Source: Ornithinibacillus xuwenensis (GTDB lineage Bacteria > Bacillota > Bacilli > Bacillales > Amphibacillaceae). Taken from it: a DNA stretch of 64,000 nt. Positions 1 to 7,461 of the stretch are shown here, in pieces. The translations under genes and the position numbers were made by a program. The notes under the pieces were generated by a model that saw only the letters and a list, made by a program, of their open reading frames with translations, was not told the origin of the DNA and made no database searches. Within the stretch, counting starts at the first letter, position 1, and every line of letters begins with the position of its first letter. Where the stretch lies: contig NZ_JBDIML010000002.1 in assembly GCF_039614845.1 (NCBI RefSeq), positions 248,001 through 312,000 on the forward strand. The letters run 5' to 3'.

Positions 1-55
1 AGGATTTCAGGGAAATCTGAATTTGATTAAAAGAAATATATTATCCATCTAATAA

Positions 56-90
56 AAGACAGCCTCTCCAAAACAACGAGAGACTGTCTT
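56..90 (-). terminator. Intrinsic terminator of the antiporter gene
   Basis: The inverted repeat AAGACAGCCTCTC / GAGAGACTGTCTT (one mismatch) lies just downstream of the minus-strand antiporter gene. On that strand it is followed by a T-rich stretch, which fits Rho-independent termination. Confidence 0.7.
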
Positions 91-97
91 ATTTACA

Positions 98-1672
98 TTA
101 TTCCTTTTCTAACTCCACAAGCTTTTCCGTAATTTTTTCTTTTTCTTGTTCTGCAATATCACTTGGTATCACATCATTTTTAAGTAATAAATCAATGGAC
201 TCATGCTGCGCATAGAGTGAATATTTTTGTAGCACTACCTGCTGCTCTTGTTTTAACTCTGGATGATTCTGTAATAACCGGTCCATTTCCTCATGCAATT
301 CATTCAATCGTTGCTCATATTCCACTACCAATTCGCTGGATACAGCATCTGTAATAAATAATCTCTTTTTCATTTTATTAATTTCTGCTATTGCTGTTTC
401 ATATTGATGCCCTCGAGCAATCATAGCTCGGTACTCTTTGTAACTCTCTTCTTGTTTTGTAACACCAAGCCAGTTAAGTAGCTGCTTAATGCTGAGCCCT
501 TGAATTACGAGTGAGAATAAGACAACGCTAAATGCAACAATTAAGATATCCTCTCGTCCTTCAAAATCTCGAGGTAAGCTAAGTACAAGTGCGATAGATA
601 GGGATCCTTTTAGACCACCCCAGTTGAAAATATGCTTCCAGGCTGTCGGAATATTTTTGATTGCAAAGAGACTTGTATAAACCGCTAGGCTTCTTGCTAT
701 CAGAACAATGATTATCGCAAGAAAAATTAATCCCCATTTATCAGTTACATTGATTCGCGTAATTTCTAATCCGACCATTAAGAATACAAGTGAATTCGCT
801 AGTAATGCCGTAACATCCCAGAAATTATTAATGTTTAATTTGGTTGTAGGACTCATCCCGATTTTTCCACCATAATTACCGAAGACAAGTGCTGCTACAA
901 CTACAGCAATTACGCCTGAAGCATGAAAGCTCTCTGCTAATAAAAATGAACCATAAAATAAAATAATACTGAAGATGATTTCTAGTGGATAATCGTCGAA
1001 ATACTTCGTTAGCTGGGAAAACCCATATCCAAGAGCACCTCCAATTAATAGTCCAAGTGAAATCACCTTAAAGAATTCCCATACACCTAGGCCGACTCCT
1101 TCAAAGCCGAGCTCCATATAGGTAACTAAAGAGAAAGCGGATATTTTAAACAGAACAACAGCTAACCCATCGTTGAATAGACTTTCTCCTTCAATAATCG
1201 TTGCAAGTCGTTTATTTACCCCAAGCCCTTTAAAAATGGAAAGTACACTAACAGGATCAGTAGCACTCATGATTGCAGCAAATACAAAAGCTGCCGGTAT
1301 TGAAAAGTCTAATAACCAAATGGATAAAAACCCAATAATAAGAAAAGAAAGAAACGTACCTCCAAATGCCAGTGCCATAATAGGTGTTTTATTTTCATTT
1401 AAATGTGAAAACGGAAGCTTGAGAGCAGCCTCTCCTAATAGTGCCGGTAAAAATAAGGTTATGATGACAAAGTTGAATATTTCCCCTTCTGTAATAAAGT
1501 CTATGAGGGGCTCTAGTATTGAAATATTCGCAAGTCCAATAATCGCACCGACGATGACGAGTGCTATTGGATAGGGCCGATCAAATTTCTTGGCAATGGC
1601 CGTAATCCCCGCTGCAATCATAATTAAGATTAGCCCAAGCTCAAAAATATGATGTAAGTCTAATTCGTGCAT
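98..1672 (-). CDS. Na+(or K+)/H+ antiporter, CPA1 family
   Basis: This 524-residue integral membrane protein should exchange cytoplasmic Na+ or K+ for external protons, giving pH and salt homeostasis. About 12 hydrophobic segments fill residues 5-400. The family's acidic transport-site region is visible as SATDPVSVLSIF near residue 140 and EGESLFNDGLAVVLF near residue 165. The last ~115 residues are charged and probably form a cytoplasmic regulatory tail. An AAAGGATGG Shine-Dalgarno precedes the ATG. It is monocistronic, with its own terminator. Ion specificity cannot be read from sequence. A salt-adapted host would fit with the osmoprotectant transporter 3 kb away. Confidence 0.9.
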   Translation of the reverse strand: MHELDLHHIFELGLILIMIAAGITAIAKKFDRPYPIALVIVGAIIGLANISILEPLIDFITEGEIFNFVIITLFLPALLGEAALKLPFSHLNENKTPIMALAFGGTFLSFLIIGFLSIWLLDFSIPAAFVFAAIMSATDPVSVLSIFKGLGVNKRLATIIEGESLFNDGLAVVLFKISAFSLVTYMELGFEGVGLGVWEFFKVISLGLLIGGALGYGFSQLTKYFDDYPLEIIFSIILFYGSFLLAESFHASGVIAVVVAALVFGNYGGKIGMSPTTKLNINNFWDVTALLANSLVFLMVGLEITRINVTDKWGLIFLAIIIVLIARSLAVYTSLFAIKNIPTAWKHIFNWGGLKGSLSIALVLSLPRDFEGREDILIVAFSVVLFSLVIQGLSIKQLLNWLGVTKQEESYKEYRAMIARGHQYETAIAEINKMKKRLFITDAVSSELVVEYEQRLNELHEEMDRLLQNHPELKQEQQVVLQKYSLYAQHESIDLLLKNDVIPSDIAEQEKEKITEKLVELEKE

Positions 1673-1823
1673 GATTCCATCCTTTCAATTGCCAGTATTT
1701 TCATTTAGTTTACCGTTAACCTACTATATATTCAACACAGGATCGGGGGCTGCGCACACATTTTCTAAAGGACAGGCACTATAAATGGATTATTCTTCTG
1801 AAAGCTATTTTTACCATCGATAT

Positions 1824-2885
1824 TTACGACTTATCATTTTTTCCATTCTCATCGAGGCTCTCCTGCAGGTACCGCTTATCCTTCATAAATATAGTCCAAA
1901 AGTAGAAAAAACCAGGAAACAGAATGGCAAAACCGACAATATAAGTTGTAAATACGGCTCGAAAGGAATTAGGGTCTGTAAAAGCAGAATGGATGGTAAT
2001 TTCCGGATAAAGAATGTAAGGTAGGTGTGCTTTCCCGTACACATAACTAGCAACCAAGTATTGAATCGTCACTGCAATCACGGTAATCCTTGGCATCCCA
2101 CGTACACCTTTTTCAAAAAAAGAAGGAAGGAAAAGTCCTAATCCACCCAAAATAAAAAATCCAACTGAGACAAGTAGTAAAGGTAAATCCTCCATCATCT
2201 TATCGTAAATCCATTGTGCTTCTTGCTTGAGCGTGAGCATAACAAAAAAAGCCATTAATAATGTAATTGGTCCTAAAATCATACCATCTCTTAAATAGGC
2301 CTTATAAGCATCCATTTCCTTGGATACCTTGGAGTAATCTGCTAATAAGATGGAGGAAAGGAATAGTGTACTGCAAATCGCAAACCCAATAAACGCATAT
2401 TCATTTGGACTTGTAAATAGCTTTTGTAGGTTAAGGTTAGCGGTACCATCGATATAATCAATATAATGTCCGTGTGTAATTGGTAAGACACTAATTAATA
2501 TCCCCGGAATAATAATACCAGTAATCCCGGATATATAAGTCAATGGCTTCCGATATTCGGTTGCGATATTCGAGAAAACTAAGAAAGCACTTCGTAATGC
2601 TAATAAAAGTAAAATAATGCTCCCTGGTACAAGTAGAATGGTTCCCAATGTGTAGGTTGCGTTTGGAAAGAGACTATAAATCGCAACAACTAATGCTACG
2701 ATAAAGGTATTGGTAACCTCCCAGGTAGGTGAAAGGTAACGATTAGCAATATTGGTTGCCCTTGTTTTCTCTCGATTTAAATAAATCATGGACCAGAATC
2801 CAGCTCCAAAATCCATTGTTGCCATTACCGCATAAATAAACACGAATCCCCATAGAACCGTTATTGCTATAAGTGCATCCGTCAT
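1824..2885 (-). CDS. cydB: Cytochrome bd-type menaquinol oxidase subunit II
   Basis: This is the 353-residue CydB-type partner of the upstream CydA, in the cytoplasmic membrane. The N-terminus (ALIAITVLWGFVFIYAVMATMDFGAGFW) is the typical CydB start, with an acidic residue followed by a GAG motif. Eight or nine hydrophobic helices follow. It supports the heme-carrying subunit in reducing oxygen with quinol electrons. The gene begins 11 bp after cydA ends, with an AGGAGG ribosome site, so the two form an operon. No cydCD assembly genes are present here. Confidence 0.93.
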   Translation of the reverse strand: MTDALIAITVLWGFVFIYAVMATMDFGAGFWSMIYLNREKTRATNIANRYLSPTWEVTNTFIVALVVAIYSLFPNATYTLGTILLVPGSIILLLLALRSAFLVFSNIATEYRKPLTYISGITGIIIPGILISVLPITHGHYIDYIDGTANLNLQKLFTSPNEYAFIGFAICSTLFLSSILLADYSKVSKEMDAYKAYLRDGMILGPITLLMAFFVMLTLKQEAQWIYDKMMEDLPLLLVSVGFFILGGLGLFLPSFFEKGVRGMPRITVIAVTIQYLVASYVYGKAHLPYILYPEITIHSAFTDPNSFRAVFTTYIVGFAILFPGFFYFWTIFMKDKRYLQESLDENGKNDKS

Positions 2886-2896
2886 GTGATTGCCTC

Positions 2897-4258
2897 CTAC
2901 GAATTTGATCCAAACAGCGGGATGCCTTTTTCTTCCGCCCGTCTAAAATCATCCTGAACCGTATTTTTTCTGAAGTAATATAAGAGTACGGTCACGACTG
3001 CAATTCCTAATATGATATAGATACTAAAAAACAGAACAGCTAAGAAGCCTAAATTAGAAGCACCAGTGGCAGCATCTGCAGTTTTTAATATACGATAAAT
3101 AACCCATGGCTGCCGTCCTGTACAAGCGAATATCCAACCGCATTCAATTGCAATGATTGCTAGGGGGCCAGTAAATACCATTATCCAGAGGTATACCTTG
3201 GGGAAGCGGTCTTTTTTGAGGAATTTCTTCCAAGCCCACCCAACCAATGCAATAAAAATGAGGAAGGAACCAATTCCAACCATAATATTAAAAAGGGTAT
3301 GGATAAACAACGGTGGCCATAATTCTTCTGGGAAATCATTTAAACCGACCACAACGGTATCAAAACTGTTTCCAGCTAAAAAGCTTAAAGCCCAAGGTAC
3401 CTCAATTGCCCATTTCACCTCTTGTGTATCGCGATCGGTAAAGCCGCCAATTGCTAGTGGGGCATGAGACTGGGTTTCAAATAGTCCTTCCGCTGCAGCC
3501 AATTTTTCTGGTTGGTACTCGTGTAAATACTGAGCAGATGCATGTCCATTAATAGCAGTTAGAAAGGAAAAGATTCCGCCAACAACCAGACTTATCATCA
3601 ATGCTTTCTGATGGAATTGATAAATTCTAGAACCATATTTATTTTTAAGCATTTTGAATGCAGAAACCGAAGCCACAACAAATGCCCCCACAACATATGC
3701 AGATAGTGCGACATGTCCTGCTGTTACAAAAAAACTCGGGTTAAAAAAAGCTGCCCAAGGATTGATATCGACAATCTGTCCATTTTCAATGCGAAATCCA
3801 GCAGGTGTGCCCTGGAAGGCATGTACATTTGTAATTAATACTGCAGAGGCTAATGCTCCTAATGCCACTAAGATTAAGCTAACAATACGCATCCAAGGTT
3901 TAATTCTTTCGGCCGCATATACGTAAATCGACATGAATAATGCTTCCACAAAGAAGGCATAGATTTCTATTTGAAATGGTAAAGGCATGACACGACCAAT
4001 TACCTCCATAAACCCTGGCCATAATAAGGATAGCTGTACACCAGCAATGGTTCCAGTTGGAATTCCAACACCAAGAAGAACAGCAAAGGCCTTTGTCCAG
4101 CGTTTTGCCATTACAACATATTCGTAGTTTTTCGTTTTCTGGTAAAGAAGCTCTGCTACTAGAATCATGAAAGGCAGTCCCACGCCAATCGTTGCAAAAA
4201 TAATATGGAATGCCATGGTTGTACCAAATAAGGAGCGAGCTATGAATATATCGTCCAT
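2897..4258 (-). CDS. cydA: Cytochrome bd-type menaquinol oxidase subunit I
   Basis: CydA carries the hemes and oxidises menaquinol while reducing O2 to water, without proton pumping. The 453-residue protein has about nine membrane helices. Its conserved blocks are an early histidine (FGTTMAFHIIFA, likely heme ligand), GTIAGVQLSLLWPGFMEVIG, and EIYAFFVEALFMSIYVY with the conserved glutamate. The length and short quinol loop resemble the YthA/cyanide-insensitive (CIO) subgroup more than B. subtilis CydA. A GGAGGG site lies somewhat far upstream of the ATG. Expression probably responds to low oxygen, but I saw no convincing Rex or ResD site. Confidence 0.93.
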   Translation of the reverse strand: MDDIFIARSLFGTTMAFHIIFATIGVGLPFMILVAELLYQKTKNYEYVVMAKRWTKAFAVLLGVGIPTGTIAGVQLSLLWPGFMEVIGRVMPLPFQIEIYAFFVEALFMSIYVYAAERIKPWMRIVSLILVALGALASAVLITNVHAFQGTPAGFRIENGQIVDINPWAAFFNPSFFVTAGHVALSAYVVGAFVVASVSAFKMLKNKYGSRIYQFHQKALMISLVVGGIFSFLTAINGHASAQYLHEYQPEKLAAAEGLFETQSHAPLAIGGFTDRDTQEVKWAIEVPWALSFLAGNSFDTVVVGLNDFPEELWPPLFIHTLFNIMVGIGSFLIFIALVGWAWKKFLKKDRFPKVYLWIMVFTGPLAIIAIECGWIFACTGRQPWVIYRILKTADAATGASNLGFLAVLFFSIYIILGIAVVTVLLYYFRKNTVQDDFRRAEEKGIPLFGSNS

Positions 4259-4368
4259 GAACGTATCGTCCCTCCACAGTTATTTAACATACTATCTATT
4301 GTTTTCGATTTTGAAGGTAATATGTATGAGAGAAGATTTCAGAAGACTTTCCGATGTATGCATAAAAA

Positions 4369-4396
4369 AAGGGATACGGTTTCTACCATATCCCTT
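4369..4396 (-). terminator. Intrinsic terminator of the OpuB-like operon
   Basis: The stem AAGGGATACGGT / ACCATATCCCTT with a TTCT loop is followed on the minus strand by a run of seven T residues. It lies a few bases after the osmoprotectant permease stop codon. Confidence 0.85.
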
Positions 4397-4400
4397 CCTT

Positions 4401-5918
4401 CTATTTGATTAGGTTTTCTTGTTTAAGATATGCTTCTGCTACCTCAAACGCACTTTTTCCTTCAACAGCCACCTGATAATTCATTTCTCTCATTTGATCA
4501 TCGGATATTTTACCGCTAAGCTGATTTAATATATCTCTCAGTTCAGGGTATTTTTCAATTGTTTCCTCTCGTAGCAACGGTGCACCCTGGTATGGTGGGA
4601 AGAGCTCCTTATCATCCTTCAATACCGTTAGATTAAATCTTCTCAGTTCACTATCTGTTGAATAGGCATCAATGACATTAATATCGCCTTGTTCAATTGC
4701 AGAATAGCGTAGCTGTGGCTCCATTGTTTTCACAATTGGGAATTGTAATCCGTACAGCTCTTGAATTCCTAAATAGCCATCCTCACGATCAGAAAATTCC
4801 AATGTGAATCCAGCTTGTACTTCATTTTCAACCGCACGAAGGTCAGAAATAGTCTGTAGATCGTTTTCTTCAGCAAATTCTTTTGGAACCGCTAAAGCAT
4901 ACGTATTATTAAACGCCATTGGCTCTAGCAATACGAAATTAAACTGTTCCTGTAAGCCATTCTTCGCTTGCTCATAAACCTCCTGTCGATCATTGCTAAC
5001 AGCGGTTTCTTGGAGAAATTGTGAGATTGCTGTTCCGGTGAATTCAGGATAAATATCAATACTACCAGATTCCAACGCATTAAATAAAAAGGAAGTCTTT
5101 CCAAGGCTTGGTTCTAATTCCACCTGTAAATCAGTCGATTCCTCGATTAAAATCTTGTACATATTGATCAGTATTTCTGGTTCGGTACCTAATTTTCCGC
5201 CAATCACTAGCGTGTCATCGGAGTCTTTTGTGAAGCTAGGTGCAATAATAATTGCCAGCGCAATGATAGAAATAACCCCAATCGAAATAATGGATTGCTT
5301 GAATGATAGCTTTTCCATCCTACGTAGCAAGATGTCAAATAGAATAGCAAGTAGCGCTGCGGGTATGGCACCAAGAATGATTAAGGCTGTATTGTTTCGG
5401 TCAATCCCAAGAAGAATAATATCCCCTAAACCACCAGCGCCAATTAAAGCAGCAAGCGTTGCCGTACCAACGATAAGTACCATTGCGGTGCGAATTCCAG
5501 CCATAATTACTGGCGTTGCGAGTGGTAATTCTACCTTCATCAGTCTTTTTCGCGTATTCATCCCCATCGCCATTGCAGCTTCGATTAAGGATGCGTCTAC
5601 TTCTTTTATTCCGGTGTAGGTATTCCGTAAGATAGGAAGCAGTGCATAAATGACTAAAGCGATGATTGCGGGTAATTTTCCTATGCCAAATAACGGAATA
5701 AATAGACCTAATAATGCTAAGGATGGGATTGTCTGTAAAACTGCTGAAATCCCAATAATACTTTCTGCTATTTTTTTCTTTCTTGTTAAATAGATCCCTA
5801 AAGGAACTGCAATTAATGCTGCAAATAGAATCGCAATAAAGGAAATCTGAATATGCTCAAGCAGTGCTTGAATTAGTTCGCTTTGTCTGTCTTGAAAAAC
5901 CGCAATGAAATCAGCCAT
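4401..5918 (-). CDS. Osmoprotectant ABC transporter: permease fused to substrate-binding domain
   Basis: Residues 1-215 form an OpuBB/ProW-type permease with six or so hydrophobic helices and the EAA loop (LIEAAMAMGMNTRKRLMKVELP). Residues ~225-505 form an OpuBC-like glycine betaine/choline/carnitine binding domain (DDTLVIGGKLGTEPEILINMY, SIDIYPEFTGTA), presumably displayed outside the membrane. Permease and receptor are separate genes in B. subtilis opuB/opuC; the fusion is a known variant that tethers the receptor to the channel. The gene starts 8 bp inside the end of the ATPase gene, so translation is coupled. The substrate (choline, betaine or carnitine) is not resolvable here. Confidence 0.9.
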   Translation of the reverse strand: MADFIAVFQDRQSELIQALLEHIQISFIAILFAALIAVPLGIYLTRKKKIAESIIGISAVLQTIPSLALLGLFIPLFGIGKLPAIIALVIYALLPILRNTYTGIKEVDASLIEAAMAMGMNTRKRLMKVELPLATPVIMAGIRTAMVLIVGTATLAALIGAGGLGDIILLGIDRNNTALIILGAIPAALLAILFDILLRRMEKLSFKQSIISIGVISIIALAIIIAPSFTKDSDDTLVIGGKLGTEPEILINMYKILIEESTDLQVELEPSLGKTSFLFNALESGSIDIYPEFTGTAISQFLQETAVSNDRQEVYEQAKNGLQEQFNFVLLEPMAFNNTYALAVPKEFAEENDLQTISDLRAVENEVQAGFTLEFSDREDGYLGIQELYGLQFPIVKTMEPQLRYSAIEQGDINVIDAYSTDSELRRFNLTVLKDDKELFPPYQGAPLLREETIEKYPELRDILNQLSGKISDDQMREMNYQVAVEGKSAFEVAEAYLKQENLIK

Positions 5919-6870
5919 TTATTGCACCTCTTTCCTGCAGATGCTCGGAAAAGTATCGAATCACCATCTGGCGATTGACGATGCCAATGAGCTGCTCATC
6001 TTCTGTAATACCTACTACTTCGTGTGCGGATAATTGTTCCAATATCTCATGTGATAAGGAAGAATTAGATAAGGTCACAGTAGGTACAGGATCTGTTTCC
6101 GTTAATGGCTGCATAATATCAGCTAAATTGATCGGAACAGCAGGTTTGTTGGTATTCCCAACAAATTCACGAACAAATTCATTCGCTGGTTTTTCCATGA
6201 GTTCTGTAGGGGTGCCTAGCTGAACCTTTTTTCCATCCTTCATTAAACAGATTCGATCAGCTAGCTTTAATGCTTCCTGCATATCATGGGTAACAAATAC
6301 AATTGTCTTTTTGATATTTTGTTGTAAGGCAATGATGTCGTCTTGAAGCTTCTCACGACTAATTGGATCAAGTGCACTAAATGGCTCATCCATTAAGATG
6401 ATATCTGGATCTGCTGCTAGAGCACGAACAACACCAACTCGTTGCTGTTCTCCACCTGATAACTCACTTGGTTTTCGATTTCGATAAGTATCTGGATCTA
6501 ATCCAACCATATCTAAAAGCTCCGTAACTCGGTCCTTAATGGTGGCATCATCCCATTTCTTTAACTCTGGTACAATGGCGATATTTTCTTCAATCGTCAT
6601 ATGTGGGAATAGCGCTATTTGCTGTAAGACATAGCCAATATTCCAACGGAGTTCATGGATGTTGTATTCGCTGATTTTTTTGCCATCAATAAAAATAGTC
6701 CCATCGGTTAACGGGATTAAACGATTAATCATTTTAAGTGTAGTCGTCTTCCCACAGCCACTGGGGCCAATCAGGACAAAAAATTCTCCTTTATGTATAT
6801 CAAAGCTTAAGGAGTCTACGGCAGTATTGCCGTCTGCATACTTCTTTGTCACGTTTTCGAACGTTATCAT
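5911..6870 (-). CDS. Osmoprotectant ABC transporter ATP-binding protein (OpuBA/OpuCA-like)
   Basis: This 319-residue ATPase energises the fused permease-receptor. It shows Walker A (GPSGCGKTT), Q-loop, signature LSGGEQQRV, Walker B (IILMDEPF) and an H-loop (FVTHD). The C-terminal ~90 residues include a CBS-like segment (VVGITEDEQLIGIVNRQMVIRYF), as in OpuCA, where CBS domains sense ionic strength. The open frame extends 41 codons further upstream, but the ATG at 6870 has an AAGGAG site and gives the family N-terminus MITFENVTKKY. It is the first gene of a two-gene operon, divergent from the ABC-F leader. Confidence 0.93.
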   Translation of the reverse strand: MITFENVTKKYADGNTAVDSLSFDIHKGEFFVLIGPSGCGKTTTLKMINRLIPLTDGTIFIDGKKISEYNIHELRWNIGYVLQQIALFPHMTIEENIAIVPELKKWDDATIKDRVTELLDMVGLDPDTYRNRKPSELSGGEQQRVGVVRALAADPDIILMDEPFSALDPISREKLQDDIIALQQNIKKTIVFVTHDMQEALKLADRICLMKDGKKVQLGTPTELMEKPANEFVREFVGNTNKPAVPINLADIMQPLTETDPVPTVTLSNSSLSHEILEQLSAHEVVGITEDEQLIGIVNRQMVIRYFSEHLQERGAING

Positions 6871-6980
6871 TTTCCGTACTCCTTTCGTAAAGGGGATATT
6901 ACTATCGCCCGTTTGTTGCAATAGTAGCATTTTTACACGTATTGCCCAAGCAATCGAATTTGAACCGTTTGAAAGTTGCT

Positions 6981-7009
6981 TTGACTTTTTCATAAAGGAA
7001 TACTATAAT
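6981..7009 (+). promoter_or_regulatory. Strong sigma-A promoter of the ABC-F leader
   Basis: TTGACT (6981-6986), a 17-bp spacer and a perfect TATAAT (7004-7009). Transcription should start near 7016, about 445 nt before the ABC-F start codon, making an unusually long leader RNA. Confidence 0.88.
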
Positions 7010-7059
7010 CGCATTGTAAATACTAAATCTAGGAGAATTATAGAAAGGATATACATGCA

Positions 7060-7098
7060 ATGAGACTACGATTCCCAGCTTTGAACGAAGTAATTTAA
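7060..7098 (+). CDS. ErmD-like macrolide-stalling leader peptide MRLRFPALNEVI
   Basis: This 12-codon ORF reads M-R-L-R-F-P-A-L-N-E-V-I and follows an AAAGGA site 10 nt upstream. From memory, the ErmD/ErmK leader peptide is MTHSMRLRFPTLNQ, so nine of the first ten residues here match from its internal Met. The in-frame codons just upstream (ATA-CAT-GCA) look like remains of the MTHS part. The R-L-R (+x+) motif is the known site where macrolide-bound ribosomes stall, and a truncated MRLR peptide is known to suffice. Inference: drug-induced stalling here switches the downstream hairpins to allow ABC-F expression. An overlapping ATG-CAA-TGA at 7055 could compete for initiation. Confidence 0.8.
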   Translation: MRLRFPALNEVI

Positions 7099-7189
7099 TA
7101 TGTTCAAAGACTCTGTTTAGGAATACAGAGTAAATGGGATTGGTCTGTCCTTTTTTATAATCTACATTTCATATCATATTTGTCATCGT

Positions 7190-7220
7190 AGAAAGGCGGC
7201 GTTTTCTGTCTTTCTTTTTT
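7190..7220 (+). terminator. Leader terminator 1
   Basis: AGAAAGGC (7190-7197) pairs with GTCTTTCT (7208-7215, one G-U) across a 10-nt loop and is followed by five T residues. It lies 90 nt after the leader peptide and inside the ABC-F leader, so it is a candidate conditional terminator. Confidence 0.5.
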
Positions 7221-7294
7221 ATATGTATGTCTCTCGATTGCCCGAGAGTCTATTTATGACAAGAATTTTTGGATAGCGTATCCCTTTTACTCGT

Positions 7295-7322
7295 AAACAC
7301 AAGCAGATGCTTGTGTTTTTTT
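7295..7322 (+). terminator. Leader terminator 2 (strong)
   Basis: AAACACAAGC (7295-7304) pairs perfectly with GCTTGTGTTT (7309-7318) around the tetraloop AGAT, followed by a T run to 7322. It is the strongest intrinsic terminator in the leader and would stop most transcripts 140 nt before the ABC-F gene unless remodelled. Confidence 0.85.
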
Positions 7323-7354
7323 ATATGAAAAATTTGTAAAAGGGGGAGTATGTC

Positions 7355-7378
7355 ATGATGCAATTACTATTCTATTGA
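7355..7378 (+). CDS. Possible second leader mini-ORF (MMQLLFY)
   Basis: ATG-ATG followed by five codons and TGA, with a very strong AAAGGGGGAG ribosome site six bases upstream. The stop codon overlaps the start of a stem (TTGATACGAG, 7375-7384), so a terminating or stalled ribosome would disturb the two alternative hairpins at 7375-7433. Its ribosome site can be masked by pairing with 7282-7290. Translation is unproven. The strong ribosome site and placement are the only support. Confidence 0.4.
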   Translation: MMQLLFY

Positions 7379-7461
7379 TACGAGTTTTGTAGGGGTAGGC
7401 AAACACTCGTATCGATCCAGGCTATCGATACGAAATTTATGACATTTCGGAGGTAGCAAAT

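Larger units (their letters stand above)
7016..7461 (+). promoter_or_regulatory. Multi-hairpin attenuation leader of the ABC-F gene
   Basis: After the leader peptide the RNA can form a chain of competing structures. Hairpin ACTCTGT/ACAGAGT (7110-7131) overlaps an alternative ACAGA/TCTGT pairing followed by six T (7125-7156). Further downstream are terminator-like hairpins at 7190-7220 and 7295-7322 and a CTCTCG/CGAGAG stem at 7231-7247. CCCTTTTAC (7282-7290) is perfectly complementary to GTAAAAGGG (7336-7344), which would bury the ribosome site of a second small ORF. Segment 7407-7415 can pair with either 7375-7384 or 7424-7433. This is the architecture of antibiotic-responsive transcription attenuators such as ermK. 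The fold itself is inferred by eye. Confidence 0.7.

Noticed and set aside
3900..4277. 125-residue ORF overlapping cydA
   Set aside because: Frame shadow of the well-supported cydA gene, with odd Cys/Trp-rich composition.
7256..7276. Mini-ORF MTRIFG in the ABC-F leader
   Set aside because: Only a weak upstream GAGAG and no known stalling motif. The ORFs at 7060 and 7355 are better supported.
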